Positions 8,154-17,387 of a stretch of DNA of 64,000 nt are shown here, piece by piece. The stretch comes from Candidatus Eisenbacteria bacterium (GTDB lineage: Bacteria; Orphanbacterota; Orphanbacteria; Orphanbacterales; Orphanbacteraceae). Below the pieces are notes generated by a model that saw nothing but the letters and a program-made list of their open reading frames with translations, searched no databases and had not been told where the DNA came from. Positions within the stretch are counted from its first letter, which is position 1; each line of letters starts with the position of its first letter. The translations under genes and the position numbers were made by a program. The stretch is taken from positions 62,001 to 126,000 of the forward strand of contig JAFGGD010000046.1 in NCBI GenBank assembly GCA_016930695.1. Direction: 5' to 3'.

Positions 8154-10694
8154 ATGTGCGTGTACAGTCAGTTCTGGCTAAAATGGGAAAAGAAAAACTT
8201 GGCCCCATACGCGGTGCACAGCGATCACCCCTGGTACACCAATCGTAACATCCGAGACACCGTCGAGTATGCACTGGACCGTCATGGCACGCGCAGCCGG
8301 TACCGAACGGCTTTCGAAATCGACAAGGATCGTGTCGCCAAAAGCCAGGCTTTCCGGCGAATGGAATACAAAACCCAGGTTTTTGTAACCCATGAAGGCG
8401 ACAACTATCGTACCCGACTCACTCACTCTATTGAAGTCGCGGAAACGGCCCGCCATATCGCCCGCGGTTTGCGTTTGAATGAGCATCTGGTTGAGGCAAT
8501 CGCTCTCGGCCATGATCTCGGTCACGCTCCTTATGGCCACGTGGCGGAAAAGGCGATTAACGATTGGATCCGTTCTCTCGGCGATGCGTATCGTCACGGA
8601 TACTATTTTTGTCACAATCGCCAATCCGTCGAAATTGTCGAGCACCTTGAGCCCGGCTATGATTGGGATGATCGGATGTTTCGAGAGGGCTTCGGGCAGG
8701 GGTTGAATCTTACAACGGGGGTCCGCGAGGGCCTCCTTGTTCATTCCCGAAACGGTTATCGAGGGCCCGCCCATGAAAATGCGGTTTTCGACAAGTCCTT
8801 TGAAACAGCAATTCGAAAATTAGCTCGAAACCACCGAGAGAAGAATCTGTTTTTCCCCGGCTCCCTGGAAGCCCAGGTCGTATGCATCGCAGACAGGCTC
8901 GCCCAGAGGATCCACGATCTTGAAGACGGCTTCCGCTCGGGAATACTGAAGAAGGAGCACATTCGTCGCCTCTTAAAGGGGTTTTTGGATAAACTGGAGC
9001 CAACGATCATTGACCGTAGGCGATCCGCACCGAAAACCCAGCCGGATCAAACCTCTCTGATCCACGAAGATCCACTCGGCCGGGGGGATCATCTCATACA
9101 CCGTACTCTTCACACGAAGGTCTCCAGGCTTTTCTTGGACCAGATCGTGACAATGGTGGAATACCACGGCGAGGAGAAAGACTCCATCGGCAAGTATATG
9201 TACACGTACAAAAGGAAACCTGGAGCGGAGGGGAACCCGTCGGAAGGTGCGGAACCGAAGCGTGAGGATCAAAACGAAGAGAAAATACGCCAGGAGAGAA
9301 TCGACGAAATAAATAGAAAGCTGATGGACGATGCGAAATACAGGGGACTCTTTCTCAAGGCCGCCATGGTCGCTTTCCTGCTTCATATGTGGAGGGACGA
9401 AGAATACCTGACTTGGCAAATGAGCGAGGAAGATCAACGCTGGGCACGCAGCCGAGTCCTGAAATACTTAAAACTCCTCCTTCGAATTATCGGCGATGAA
9501 GGAGGAAGCACCCACCGAACGACGGGCACGGAGTATCCTCCTTCATACCACATCATCGCTTTTCTAAGGGGTGTCATGCTCGCGAACGCCATCGAGCACT
9601 CTTTTTGGAATATCCACTCCCTTCTCGATCCGAGCTTTCGCCTCCACTACGACACGTACCGAGTAGAGAAGAATCAACACGTACCGGAGACGCTTTCTCC
9701 GGAAGACGAAGCAAACCACTTCTATTACATGGTGTTCGTGATCGTCGACGGGATCACTCACCACGATGCTACTTTCGAGCCGTATAACAAAGACCGGGAT
9801 AAAGAACGGCGTTTCTGCTTTCGTTTCCAAACGGAAAAACAGATGACGAACTTTATTCGCCGTTACTATCCGATCATTCTGGAAAGCAATGGAAGGGCGC
9901 TTGTCGACGGCTCCGTCGAGGAACGTCTTTATTCCAAGCCGGAGCGGATCTGCTGGCTTAATAAGTCGTCGTCTCCTCAAGAGACGGAATGGGTCGAATT
10001 CGACATGGGGAGCGCCGGGCAACAAGTCCCCCCGATTCCCCTGCAGAACGTTAAGATCTGTTTTACGGGCTACCGCGATCTCTGCCCGGGCATCGACGAG
10101 CCCCCCTGCAAAATCGGTCGAGGTCATGCCCAGGTCTGCGACAAGAACACGGATCAATGCCCCTTCTACTCGAGTCGAGTCCGATATCCGGATGTGGAGC
10201 GTCTGATCGATTTACACGATCATGTCCACATGCTCGACAGAGAGTTAAAAGGTTTGATCAAGAAGCGGATCCATTCGAGTTCCCGTGTCGCCCGGATGAA
10301 TCACATGGGAGAAAAGGTTATACGATATCTGCTGAATATGTATCTTGAGAATCCTCGGACCATGCATGACCGCGTCTGGTCGAGACTTCGAGCCTATCAG
10401 GAAATGCCGAACGTTCATCCTATCGTGAAACGCTACATCGACAAATCGACGGTAGAACGGGAAACCGACACGATCCCTCAAGACGTACTCATGTCGCTTC
10501 TTGAAGATCCCACAGCCGAAATGGAAGGTTACATTGAGGAAAAATGGCGAACGAGCAACCGTTATGCTCTTGTTCGCCGAATTATTGAGCACGTAACCGG
10601 AATGACCGATCGTTTCATAGCCAACGAGTACAATCGCGCGAACCAGTGCGGGAGGGAAGTAGAACTCCAGGACGAAACCTACTTCATCTCCTGA
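8154..10694 (+). CDS. long dGTPase-like HD-domain protein
   Basis: An 846-residue protein whose N-terminal ~300 residues match deoxyguanosine triphosphate triphosphohydrolases. H91 (RLTHSIEV), H120-D121 (ALGHDLGHAPYGH), the FCHNRQSVEIVEH segment and SLEAQVVCIADRLAQRIHDLEDG give the full HD metal and active-site pattern. Known relatives are usually 350-500 residues; this one carries some 450 extra C-terminal residues. These include five cysteines at ~636, 644, 652, 662 and 669 (a possible metal or Fe-S site) and a basic helical end. Base composition is close to half G+C, well below its neighbours, and more AT-ending codons are used, suggesting horizontal acquisition. The ATG at 8154 has GAGGTGG 5 nt upstream. 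Hydrolysis of a dNTP is inferred from the intact motifs; a phage-defence role is possible but unproven. Confidence 0.85.
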   Translation: MCVYSQFWLKWEKKNLAPYAVHSDHPWYTNRNIRDTVEYALDRHGTRSRYRTAFEIDKDRVAKSQAFRRMEYKTQVFVTHEGDNYRTRLTHSIEVAETARHIARGLRLNEHLVEAIALGHDLGHAPYGHVAEKAINDWIRSLGDAYRHGYYFCHNRQSVEIVEHLEPGYDWDDRMFREGFGQGLNLTTGVREGLLVHSRNGYRGPAHENAVFDKSFETAIRKLARNHREKNLFFPGSLEAQVVCIADRLAQRIHDLEDGFRSGILKKEHIRRLLKGFLDKLEPTIIDRRRSAPKTQPDQTSLIHEDPLGRGDHLIHRTLHTKVSRLFLDQIVTMVEYHGEEKDSIGKYMYTYKRKPGAEGNPSEGAEPKREDQNEEKIRQERIDEINRKLMDDAKYRGLFLKAAMVAFLLHMWRDEEYLTWQMSEEDQRWARSRVLKYLKLLLRIIGDEGGSTHRTTGTEYPPSYHIIAFLRGVMLANAIEHSFWNIHSLLDPSFRLHYDTYRVEKNQHVPETLSPEDEANHFYYMVFVIVDGITHHDATFEPYNKDRDKERRFCFRFQTEKQMTNFIRRYYPIILESNGRALVDGSVEERLYSKPERICWLNKSSSPQETEWVEFDMGSAGQQVPPIPLQNVKICFTGYRDLCPGIDEPPCKIGRGHAQVCDKNTDQCPFYSSRVRYPDVERLIDLHDHVHMLDRELKGLIKKRIHSSSRVARMNHMGEKVIRYLLNMYLENPRTMHDRVWSRLRAYQEMPNVHPIVKRYIDKSTVERETDTIPQDVLMSLLEDPTAEMEGYIEEKWRTSNRYALVRRIIEHVTGMTDRFIANEYNRANQCGREVELQDETYFIS

Positions 10695-10804
10695 TTCGTT
10701 TCCGGAATATTACCTGGGACCGACACGTCTCCTGCAGCGGGTTTTCCCGGCGTGCTCGTTCCAGCTTTACAACAAAGTGACTCTTACCCCTAAGGAGGAG
10801 CCCC

Positions 10805-11314
10805 TTGGACCTTTTCGAGGCGATTCACGATCGAAGGAGCATCCGCGAGTACGAGGAGCGACCGGTGTCGGAGGAGACGATGGAAGCGCTGCTCCGGGCG
10901 GCGATGGCCGCGCCGAGCGCGGGGAACGCTCGCCCCTGGGCGTTCCTGACTCTCACGGACCGGAAGCTGTTGGACGCGATCCCGGAAATACACCCCCACG
11001 CGAAGATGGCCGCCCGCGCCCCGGCCGCGGTGCTGGTCTGCGCGGAACCCGGCCGCGAGAAGTACCCGGGCAACTGGCCTCAGGACTGCGCGGCGGCGAC
11101 GCAGAACCTTCTCCTCGCCGCCCACGCCTCCGGCCTCGGCGCGGTCTGGTGCGGCGTCTGGCCGAACCGGGAGAGGATGGAAAATTTCCGGCGGGTCTTC
11201 GCGCTCCCCGAAGGGATCGAGCCGCACGCCCTGGTCTGCCTGGGCTATCGGGCGGAGACGAAAACGCGCGCCGACCGCTACGAGCCGGAGCGCGTCCACC
11301 GGAACGGTTGGTAG
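10805..11314 (+). CDS. nitroreductase family protein
   Basis: A 169-residue flavin (FMN)-dependent oxidoreductase of the nitroreductase fold. It shows the N-terminal RRSIREYEERPV motif, then AAMAAPSAGNARPWAF at ~34-49 (FMN phosphate contact region), QDCAAATQNLLLAAHASGLGAVWCGVW at ~97-123, and ALVCLGYRAE near the end. The start is TTG at 10805, supported by AAGGAGG seven nt upstream; no better ATG exists. Physiological substrates of such short nitroreductases are usually unknown (quinones, nitroaromatics, flavins). It lies 110 nt after the dGTPase-like gene but has the high-G+C composition typical of the window, so it is not part of the same transferred segment. Confidence 0.88.
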   Translation: MDLFEAIHDRRSIREYEERPVSEETMEALLRAAMAAPSAGNARPWAFLTLTDRKLLDAIPEIHPHAKMAARAPAAVLVCAEPGREKYPGNWPQDCAAATQNLLLAAHASGLGAVWCGVWPNRERMENFRRVFALPEGIEPHALVCLGYRAETKTRADRYEPERVHRNGW

Positions 11315-11381
11315 TGAGACCGATCAAAAATGAACGGATCGACGGGAAACGGACCGGTGCGATCCACCTCCCCCCTTCCCG

Positions 11382-13016
11382 TCATCCTTTCATCAGCTTC
11401 CGCCCCCAGGCGGCGAGGTTCCTCAGGCGGGCGATGATCCGTCCTTCGTCGCACCCCACCTCCAGATCCTCCTTCGAAAGGGAGGCGATCTTCTCGAGGA
11501 AGGCGCGGTTCTGCTCGTTGCGCGCGGCGACGAGACGGGCGATCTCGGCGGCCACCTCCTCGTGCCGCGCGAGGAGCTTCGCGAAAGCCTCCCTCGGAAT
11601 CTCGATCAGCTCCGCCTCCTCCTTGAAGAGACCGGTGGCGGTCCGAGGCATGCCGGTGAAGAGGGACATCTCACCGATAATCTCCCCCGGCCCGGTACGG
11701 AAGGCGAAACGGTGTTCCTCGCCCCCCTCACGGTAATCGATGAAGCCGTCCACGGCGCCGCGGGCGACGACGTAACACGCCTCGCCCGCGTCCCCCTGTC
11801 GAAAGAGGACCTCCCCCTTGGTGTAGCGGACGGCGCGGCAGCCTCGGGCGAATTCCCCGATCGCTTCTTCCGGCAGGAGCCTCTCCGGCGTGCCGCCCTC
11901 CACGGCGGGCGGGCGGGAGAGGAAGGCGCTCGAAGCGAGGACCCGCGCCGCCTCCTCCGTCGACTCCTCCGGCGGCGGGAGGCGGCGCTGGTTGTAAACC
12001 ACCGCCATGAAATCGTTCAGTAGCTGATCGCTCATGGGGAAAGGGATCTCGATGCCGCGACGCTTGAACTTGTACCAGATCAGTCGAGCGACTTCACCGC
12101 GGATCGGGTTCTTCCGCCAGTAGTTGCGCGACCAAAAATAAAGCCGGTAGTTGATCCCGAAGTCGAGATAATCAACGACATACGCGACCGGCGGCGGCGT
12201 GTCGGCCGTGAGAGACGCCTCCCGGGCCGCCTCTTCCAGCGCTGCGATGACATCCGCCGGCGCGTCGGAATAGCTCGCCCCCACTTCGATATTGTGGCGG
12301 TGGAGCTGGTCCGGCTTGCTGTAGTTGACGATCGTCTCCGAGGCGAGCACGCTGTTCGGGATACACACGTAGTCGTCGTCCCGCGTGCGGATCACCGTCT
12401 CCCGCCAGTTGGTGCGCACCACCTTCCCTTCCTTGTCGCCGATCCCGATCAGGTTTCCCGTCTCCACGGTGCGCACCAGGTTCAGCGAGATGCCGGCGAG
12501 GAGATTGCCGAGCACTCCCTGCAGCGCGAGGCCGATCACCATGGAGAGAATCGCCGACGTGGCGAGCAGGGGAGTGATATTCACACCCAAAATGGTTCGG
12601 AGAACCGCGAGCGCGGCGACCAGGTAGAGAACGCCGAGGAGGATCCGCCGGAGAAGGGTCGGCACGGGAAAGGGGATTTCCCGGTTTCTCTGATGGACAT
12701 GATAGATGACGCCGTCCAACAGTCGAACGAGGCAAAAGACGATCCAGAAGATGTTCCAGGCGAGGACGCGGTCCGAGAAGACCGCCCCTTCGCGGAAACC
12801 CCAGGGGCTCCGGAGCAGCGTGGCGACCAGCGTGAGAAGGAGGACCGACGCCGGGAAGGAGACGCGGAGAAGGAGGGCATGCAGGGGCCGCCGTCGAAAT
12901 CCGTATCGCGCGCCGACGTGGAGCGCGCCGGCGAGCGACAAAATCGCCAGAAACCGGAGCGCCTGCGTCCATGTAGGCACCGCTTGGGTCAATGCATCCG
13001 CGACCTGCGTGTCCAA
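11382..13016 (-). CDS. MscS-type channel with C-terminal cyclic-nucleotide-binding domain
   Basis: A 544-residue inner-membrane protein. About four hydrophobic segments (residues ~20-38, 50-68, 85-105, 125-145) precede the MscS pore helix and beta domain at ~150-340 (SMVIGLALQGVLGNLLAG, then GNLIGIGDKEGKVVRTNWRET). Residues ~375-500 form a cNMP-binding domain with an intact phosphate cassette: G448-E449 and R458-T459 in GEMSLFTGMPRTAT. This is the architecture of bacterial cyclic-nucleotide-gated MscS relatives. The TTG start at 13016 is backed by AAGGAGG. It begins 15 nt after the MBL gene and shares an operon with a nucleotide cyclase, so gating by the cyclase product is the natural inference. 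Confidence 0.9.
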   Translation of the reverse strand: MDTQVADALTQAVPTWTQALRFLAILSLAGALHVGARYGFRRRPLHALLLRVSFPASVLLLTLVATLLRSPWGFREGAVFSDRVLAWNIFWIVFCLVRLLDGVIYHVHQRNREIPFPVPTLLRRILLGVLYLVAALAVLRTILGVNITPLLATSAILSMVIGLALQGVLGNLLAGISLNLVRTVETGNLIGIGDKEGKVVRTNWRETVIRTRDDDYVCIPNSVLASETIVNYSKPDQLHRHNIEVGASYSDAPADVIAALEEAAREASLTADTPPPVAYVVDYLDFGINYRLYFWSRNYWRKNPIRGEVARLIWYKFKRRGIEIPFPMSDQLLNDFMAVVYNQRRLPPPEESTEEAARVLASSAFLSRPPAVEGGTPERLLPEEAIGEFARGCRAVRYTKGEVLFRQGDAGEACYVVARGAVDGFIDYREGGEEHRFAFRTGPGEIIGEMSLFTGMPRTATGLFKEEAELIEIPREAFAKLLARHEEVAAEIARLVAARNEQNRAFLEKIASLSKEDLEVGCDEGRIIARLRNLAAWGRKLMKG

Positions 13017-13031
13017 TCCGATCCCTCCTTA

Positions 13032-13859
13032 TTACGATCGAGCGACGGGGATCGTCATCCCCTCCCGCGCCGCCTCCGCCCCGGCGAACCGCCGGCGCGC
13101 CTCCTGAACGAGCCGGTCCATGCCGCCGTCTTCCCTTTCCGGATTGTGATGGACCAGAACGAGCCGCCGCGCGCCCGCCCCCTCGGCGAGGCGCGCCCCC
13201 GCTTCCCACGTGCTGTGCCCCCAGCCTCGGTGGGCTTCATACTCGAAGGCGTCGTACTGCGCATCATACAGGATCACGCCCGCGCCGGAACAGAGCGCCA
13301 GAAGCCCCTCGTCGATCCCCGATTCCGGATGCTCGGTGTCGGTGGCGAGGACGGCGCTCCCCACCGGCCCGTCCAAGCGATAGGCGAGGGCTCCGCCCGG
13401 ATGCCGGAGAGGCGCGTGGGTGATCGCCACGTCTTCGATCTCGAGTCGTTCCGGCAATGGGTGAAAGGTGATCCGCGCCTCCATGCGGTCCCAGCCGACG
13501 GGATAGTACGGCGGTGAAGCGATTCTCTCCAGCGCCCGCCTTCCGTCCTCCATCCGCTCAGCGGGGAGATAAACGCTCACCCGAAATTCCTCGCGATAAA
13601 GCGGCGCGAAGGCGGGGAGGCCGACGACGTGGTCGAGATGGAAATGGGTGAAGACCCAATCCACCCGGCGCGGAGCCTCGGGGGACCCGAGCAGCCGGGC
13701 GCCGAAGGGGACGACGCCTGTCCCCGCGTCGATGAGGAGCGTCGTCTCCCGGAGGGGGAGCGCGAGGGAGGTGGTGTGGCCGCCGTACTTCGCGAAGGCC
13801 GCGCCCGGCGTGGGATTGCTCCCGCGCGCGCCGAGCACGGTCAGCGACCCGCGTCTCAT
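13032..13859 (-). CDS. MBL-fold metallohydrolase (possible phosphodiesterase)
   Basis: A 275-residue cytosolic metallo-beta-lactamase-fold enzyme with a complete two-metal site: H72, H74, D76 and H77 (HFHLDH), H153 (LRHPGG), D174 (LATDTEH) and H237/H238 (LVHHNP). The N-terminus (LTVLGARGSNPTPG..YGGHTTSL) is typical of the RNase Z / PhnP / cyclic-nucleotide-phosphodiesterase branch, which cleaves phosphodiester bonds. The ATG at 13859 overlaps the stop of the upstream cyclase gene as ATGA, indicating translational coupling; an ATG six codons upstream is an alternative. Position between a cyclase and a cNMP-gated channel suggests turnover of the second messenger. This is inference: the substrate is not readable from sequence. 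Confidence 0.85.
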   Translation of the reverse strand: MRRGSLTVLGARGSNPTPGAAFAKYGGHTTSLALPLRETTLLIDAGTGVVPFGARLLGSPEAPRRVDWVFTHFHLDHVVGLPAFAPLYREEFRVSVYLPAERMEDGRRALERIASPPYYPVGWDRMEARITFHPLPERLEIEDVAITHAPLRHPGGALAYRLDGPVGSAVLATDTEHPESGIDEGLLALCSGAGVILYDAQYDAFEYEAHRGWGHSTWEAGARLAEGAGARRLVLVHHNPEREDGGMDRLVQEARRRFAGAEAAREGMTIPVARS

Positions 13860-15958
13860 TTGCTCGTCATTTCCCATACACCGTCCCAACCGGGCGGCAA
13901 GGCGCCCCCGGAGAGCGCGTCGATCCTGTCGACATAGGCGCCGGCGACCGGGTCGTCGGCGAGGGCGGCGAAGATTTCTCCGGCCCGCGCGAGGTCCCCC
14001 GCTTCGAAGGCGCGCAGCCCTTCCTCGAAGGAGCGGTCCCCCTCGCGCCACCAGGGAAAGAGGTAAGGCCCTCCGGCCGGGCCCGCCGCCTGGAATACAC
14101 GCGTCGGTTCGCGCCTCCCCACCACGCGCACCCGCCCCACTTCACGCCCCGCCGCCGCTCCCTCCGCCGCGTTCCAGGTCGCCTCGCTCACCAGAATCGG
14201 CGAGCGAAACACCTTGCCGAGCCCCTCGAGCCGGGAGGCGAGGTTCGCCGCGTCGCCGATCACGGAGTAATCGAACCGCTCGCGGGAGCCCATGTTCCCC
14301 ACCACAACCGACCCGGTGTGAATGCCGATCCGCATGCAAAGCGGCCTTCCCGCGTCCCGCTCCAGCTCCGGGTTGATCTCATCGAGCCGGCGGAGCGCGC
14401 CGATCCCGGCGCGGAGGGCGCGCGCCGCGTGGTCCGGTTGGTCGAGAGGCGCGTTCCAGAAGGCGATGATCGCGTCCCCCTCGTACTTGTCCACCGTCCC
14501 CCCCTCCGCCTGGATCAGATCGGTCATCTCCGAAAGATAACGATTGAGGAGCGCCGTCAGCCGCTCCGGATCGAGTCCCTCCGAGAGAGAGGTGAAGCCG
14601 GCCAGGTCGGAGAAGAAGAGGGTCAGTTCCTTCCGTTCGCCCCCCAGGGCGAGGCGGTCCGGGTTCTCGAGGATCTTCTCGATCACTTGTGGGCTCAAGT
14701 AATGGCGAAAGGCGTGTTTCAGGAAACGGCGGCGGCGGCCCTCGACGGCGTACTGCGCGGTCTGCGCGGCGAGAAAAGCGAGCAGCACGGCGAGCACGGG
14801 GGAAACGATCGGCACCCACCGGCCCAAACGGAAGAAGAGAAGGGGGGCGCCGGCGAGCACCGCGACGAAGAGCGGCAGGAGAAGGGCGCCCCGCCAGGGG
14901 CTCCGCGCGCGCCCGACGAGGAAGCCGAGCAGCGCCGCCGCGAGAACGCAACGGAGCGCTTCGATCCAGCGGGGCGTCCGGAGGAGGAAGTCTCCGGCGA
15001 GAAGGTTGTCCAGGACCGTGGCGTGCAACTCCACGCCGGGATAGACCCGGCTCATCGGCGTGGGTCGAAGGTCCAGGAGCCCCGGCGCGCTCGATCCGAT
15101 GAAGACGATCCGCCCCCGGAGCAGCTCTTTCGGGAGCGAGATCTCCCCCCCCTCCCGTTCGCGCACCCACGACTGGATCGCGCTCGCGATGGAATAGGAA
15201 GGGATCGTTCCCGCCGGACCACGGAAGCGGACCAGCATGCGCCCCTCGCCGTCCAGGGGGACGGTCCGATCGCCGAGGAAAAGACGGCCGCCGTCCGCGC
15301 GGACCGGCGTTCCCTCCGTCACGGACCAGACGGCGAAGGGGAGGGCGAGCGCCTCCGCTCCGCCGCCGGAACGGAAAACCGCCGGTACGCCGCGAAAAAC
15401 GCCGTCCCGGTCGGGAAGAAAGAGCACGTTGCCGAGGCCCGCCGCTCCGTCGCGGATCGATTCGACCGGAAGCGTGGCCGAGAGAAAGGGGACGGCGGGA
15501 ACGGTTCCATCCCCCTCCGGCGCCGGCCGGAAACGCGCGGGAGGCGGCGCACCCTCGTCGCCGGCGTGGGCGAGGAAGGGGAGGATCACCCCGCCGCCGG
15601 CTACCGAGGCTCCCAGTTCGGCGTCGTCCCCCTCGCCGTAGACCGACGGCTCGGTGAAGAGCAGGTCGAAGACGACCGCACGCGCCTCCGCGTCGCGGCA
15701 GTACTCGATCACCGGGGCGTAGAGCGACCGGGGCCACGGCCACGGAAGGTCCTCCTCCGCCGCCATGTGGTCGAGGCTCTTCTGATCCACGAGGAGGATC
15801 GCGATCCGCTCCGCGACCCGCCCCGGCCCGGCGAGCCGCGCGAGCCGCCAGTCCAGCGTTTTCCACTCGAGCGTGTCGAGCGCCCCGGCGAGGGAGAGCA
15901 GAAACGCGACGAGACCCGCCGCCGCCCCGATCATCGCGCCGAGGCCGATCCGCCTCAT
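13856..15958 (-). CDS. CHASE2-domain class III nucleotide cyclase
   Basis: A 700-residue membrane enzyme. One N-terminal helix (~5-27) is followed by a periplasmic CHASE2 sensor at ~30-325 (WPWPRSLYAPVIE, VVFDLLFTEPS, GRIVFIGSSAPG), then three helices (~332-402) and a cytosolic class III cyclase domain at ~440-585. Catalytic residues are intact: metal-binding D451 and D495, base-selecting K491 with S565, and transition-state N572 and R576 (NLASR). The Lys plus Ser/Thr pairing resembles CyaC-type adenylate cyclases, so cAMP is the likely product. A short helical tail (~640-685) looks TPR-like. It lies 29 nt downstream of the M48 protease gene and overlaps the MBL gene. Confidence 0.92.
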   Translation of the reverse strand: MRRIGLGAMIGAAAGLVAFLLSLAGALDTLEWKTLDWRLARLAGPGRVAERIAILLVDQKSLDHMAAEEDLPWPWPRSLYAPVIEYCRDAEARAVVFDLLFTEPSVYGEGDDAELGASVAGGGVILPFLAHAGDEGAPPPARFRPAPEGDGTVPAVPFLSATLPVESIRDGAAGLGNVLFLPDRDGVFRGVPAVFRSGGGAEALALPFAVWSVTEGTPVRADGGRLFLGDRTVPLDGEGRMLVRFRGPAGTIPSYSIASAIQSWVREREGGEISLPKELLRGRIVFIGSSAPGLLDLRPTPMSRVYPGVELHATVLDNLLAGDFLLRTPRWIEALRCVLAAALLGFLVGRARSPWRGALLLPLFVAVLAGAPLLFFRLGRWVPIVSPVLAVLLAFLAAQTAQYAVEGRRRRFLKHAFRHYLSPQVIEKILENPDRLALGGERKELTLFFSDLAGFTSLSEGLDPERLTALLNRYLSEMTDLIQAEGGTVDKYEGDAIIAFWNAPLDQPDHAARALRAGIGALRRLDEINPELERDAGRPLCMRIGIHTGSVVVGNMGSRERFDYSVIGDAANLASRLEGLGKVFRSPILVSEATWNAAEGAAAGREVGRVRVVGRREPTRVFQAAGPAGGPYLFPWWREGDRSFEEGLRAFEAGDLARAGEIFAALADDPVAGAYVDRIDALSGGALPPGWDGVWEMTSK

Positions 15959-15987
15959 CCATCTCCTCCGCGGCGCGGCGCTCGCGC

Positions 15988-16908
15988 CTATCCGATCGAC
16001 CGGGTGCTCCGCTTGAAGCGCTCCGTCCGCGCCGACGGGTCGGTCCCCTCGGCCAAGCGGCTCTTCACGACGGGCTCCACGTCCCGGATCCGGTCCTTCG
16101 CCGGCGGGTGTGTGGCGAACATACCGGCGCCGCCGGAGCCGGATTCATCCATCCGCTCCAGGAACCGGGTAATGCCGTCGGCGCGATAACCGACGGCGGA
16201 GGCGAACTCCACCGCCATGCGGTCCGCCTCTTTCTCCTGACTCCTGCTGTAACCACGCTCCACCAAGGTCCGCACCACGTCCCCCACGGCGCCGTCGAAC
16301 AGGTCGGTGAGCTTCACCAACTCCTCCTTGTTCCAGGCGGTCCCCGCCTCGCGACCGAGGATGGCGAAGGCGTCGATGAGACGGCTCTTCTGGATCGCCG
16401 CGAGGCCGTGGCGGCCGGCGACGTGACCCACCTCGTGGGCGAGCACGCAGGCGAGCGCGTCCTCGTCCGGGAGGATGGCGAGCATCCCCCGCGTGATCAG
16501 GATCGTTCCCCCCGGCGCGGCGAAGGCGTTCACCTCGTCCACGTCGAGCACGGCGAAATGCCAGCCGCCGTAGATCTCGGGGCGACTCGAGTAGAGCGCC
16601 ACCGCTCGGCCGACACGGTTCACGTAGCCGGTCACCTCGTCGTTCTTATAGAGGGGATAACGGCCGAGGAGCGTCGCCGCGACGGCGCGGCCGATGTAAT
16701 ACTCCTCCTCCTCGGTCAGTTCCTCGAAGCTCTTCCGGAACGCCTCGCCGGTCCGGTCGATCGCTCCCTTCTGGTCGTCGGAGATGTAACCCTGATTCGC
16801 CGCGATGCTCGTGCCGATCTTGCCGAGATCGGTGGCGGTGCAACCGGCGATCAGCAACGCGGCCGCCCCGACCACCGCGAGAAATCCGATGAAGACCGTC
16901 CTTCTCAT
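15988..16908 (-). CDS. M48 family metalloprotease, lipoprotein
   Basis: A 306-residue zinc protease anchored as a lipoprotein: a signal peptide ends in LLIAGC, with C23 as the lipidated residue. The zinc site HEVGH is at ~145-149 and the third ligand Glu sits in SQEKEADRMAVEF further on, as in BepA/LoiP-type periplasmic M48 peptidases that handle outer-membrane proteins. FAAPGGTILITRGML precedes the zinc helix as usual for the family. The ATG at 16908 follows GGAGGGGG and overlaps the stop of the SH3 gene (ATGA). Co-transcription with the CHASE2 cyclase is implied by the 29-nt spacing. Confidence 0.9.
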   Translation of the reverse strand: MRRTVFIGFLAVVGAAALLIAGCTATDLGKIGTSIAANQGYISDDQKGAIDRTGEAFRKSFEELTEEEEYYIGRAVAATLLGRYPLYKNDEVTGYVNRVGRAVALYSSRPEIYGGWHFAVLDVDEVNAFAAPGGTILITRGMLAILPDEDALACVLAHEVGHVAGRHGLAAIQKSRLIDAFAILGREAGTAWNKEELVKLTDLFDGAVGDVVRTLVERGYSRSQEKEADRMAVEFASAVGYRADGITRFLERMDESGSGGAGMFATHPPAKDRIRDVEPVVKSRLAEGTDPSARTERFKRSTRSIG

Positions 16909-17387
16909 GACCGCCCCCTCCAATCACCCAGCTTCCCCTGCTCCAGGAATTTGCGGAGTTCCTCGTCCGAAACTCGGATGCGGTCGACCCGGTCCACGGC
17001 TTCGTAGTCCAGCCCCTTGCCGCTCTTCTTGTACTCCGCCTCCACCTCCTCGGTGAAGCCCTTGCTCGCCAGGCTCACCTCGTGGTCCGAGGCGTTCCGA
17101 TCCACCGTGCCGCCTCCTCCGGAGAGGGCGATCTTCTTGGTGGTGACGGCGCTCTCGTGAACCCAACCGGTCGCGCCTCCGGCGCTCACGCGGATCCACT
17201 CACCCTGCCGGCCCGTTTCCTCCAGCTTCGCGCCGATCTCCACGGTCTTCACCGCGCCCGCCCAAAACTTAGGCTCCTTGCGAAGCTTGGTGCTCTTCAC
17301 CTGCACCGTCCACTGCGTTCCCGCGTAGAGGACGGCCGCCGCCAGAAGCATGCCGAGCGTCCCCAACGCCTTCGTTTTCCATCGCAA
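16905..17387 (-). CDS. exported SH3-domain protein
   Basis: A 160-residue protein with an N-terminal hydrophobic segment (~8-24) that works as a signal peptide or anchor. It is followed by a bacterial SH3-type domain at ~25-80, with VKSTKLRKEPKFWAGAVKTV, then GEWIRVSAGGATGWVHESAV, the usual cell-wall or peptide-binding fold. The C-terminal half is charged and helical. The TTG at 17387 with GGGGGG upstream gives a sensible signal peptide; the next in-frame ATG would cut into the hydrophobic core. It is the first gene of the five-gene minus-strand block. Confidence 0.72.
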   Translation of the reverse strand: MRWKTKALGTLGMLLAAAVLYAGTQWTVQVKSTKLRKEPKFWAGAVKTVEIGAKLEETGRQGEWIRVSAGGATGWVHESAVTTKKIALSGGGGTVDRNASDHEVSLASKGFTEEVEAEYKKSGKGLDYEAVDRVDRIRVSDEELRKFLEQGKLGDWRGRS

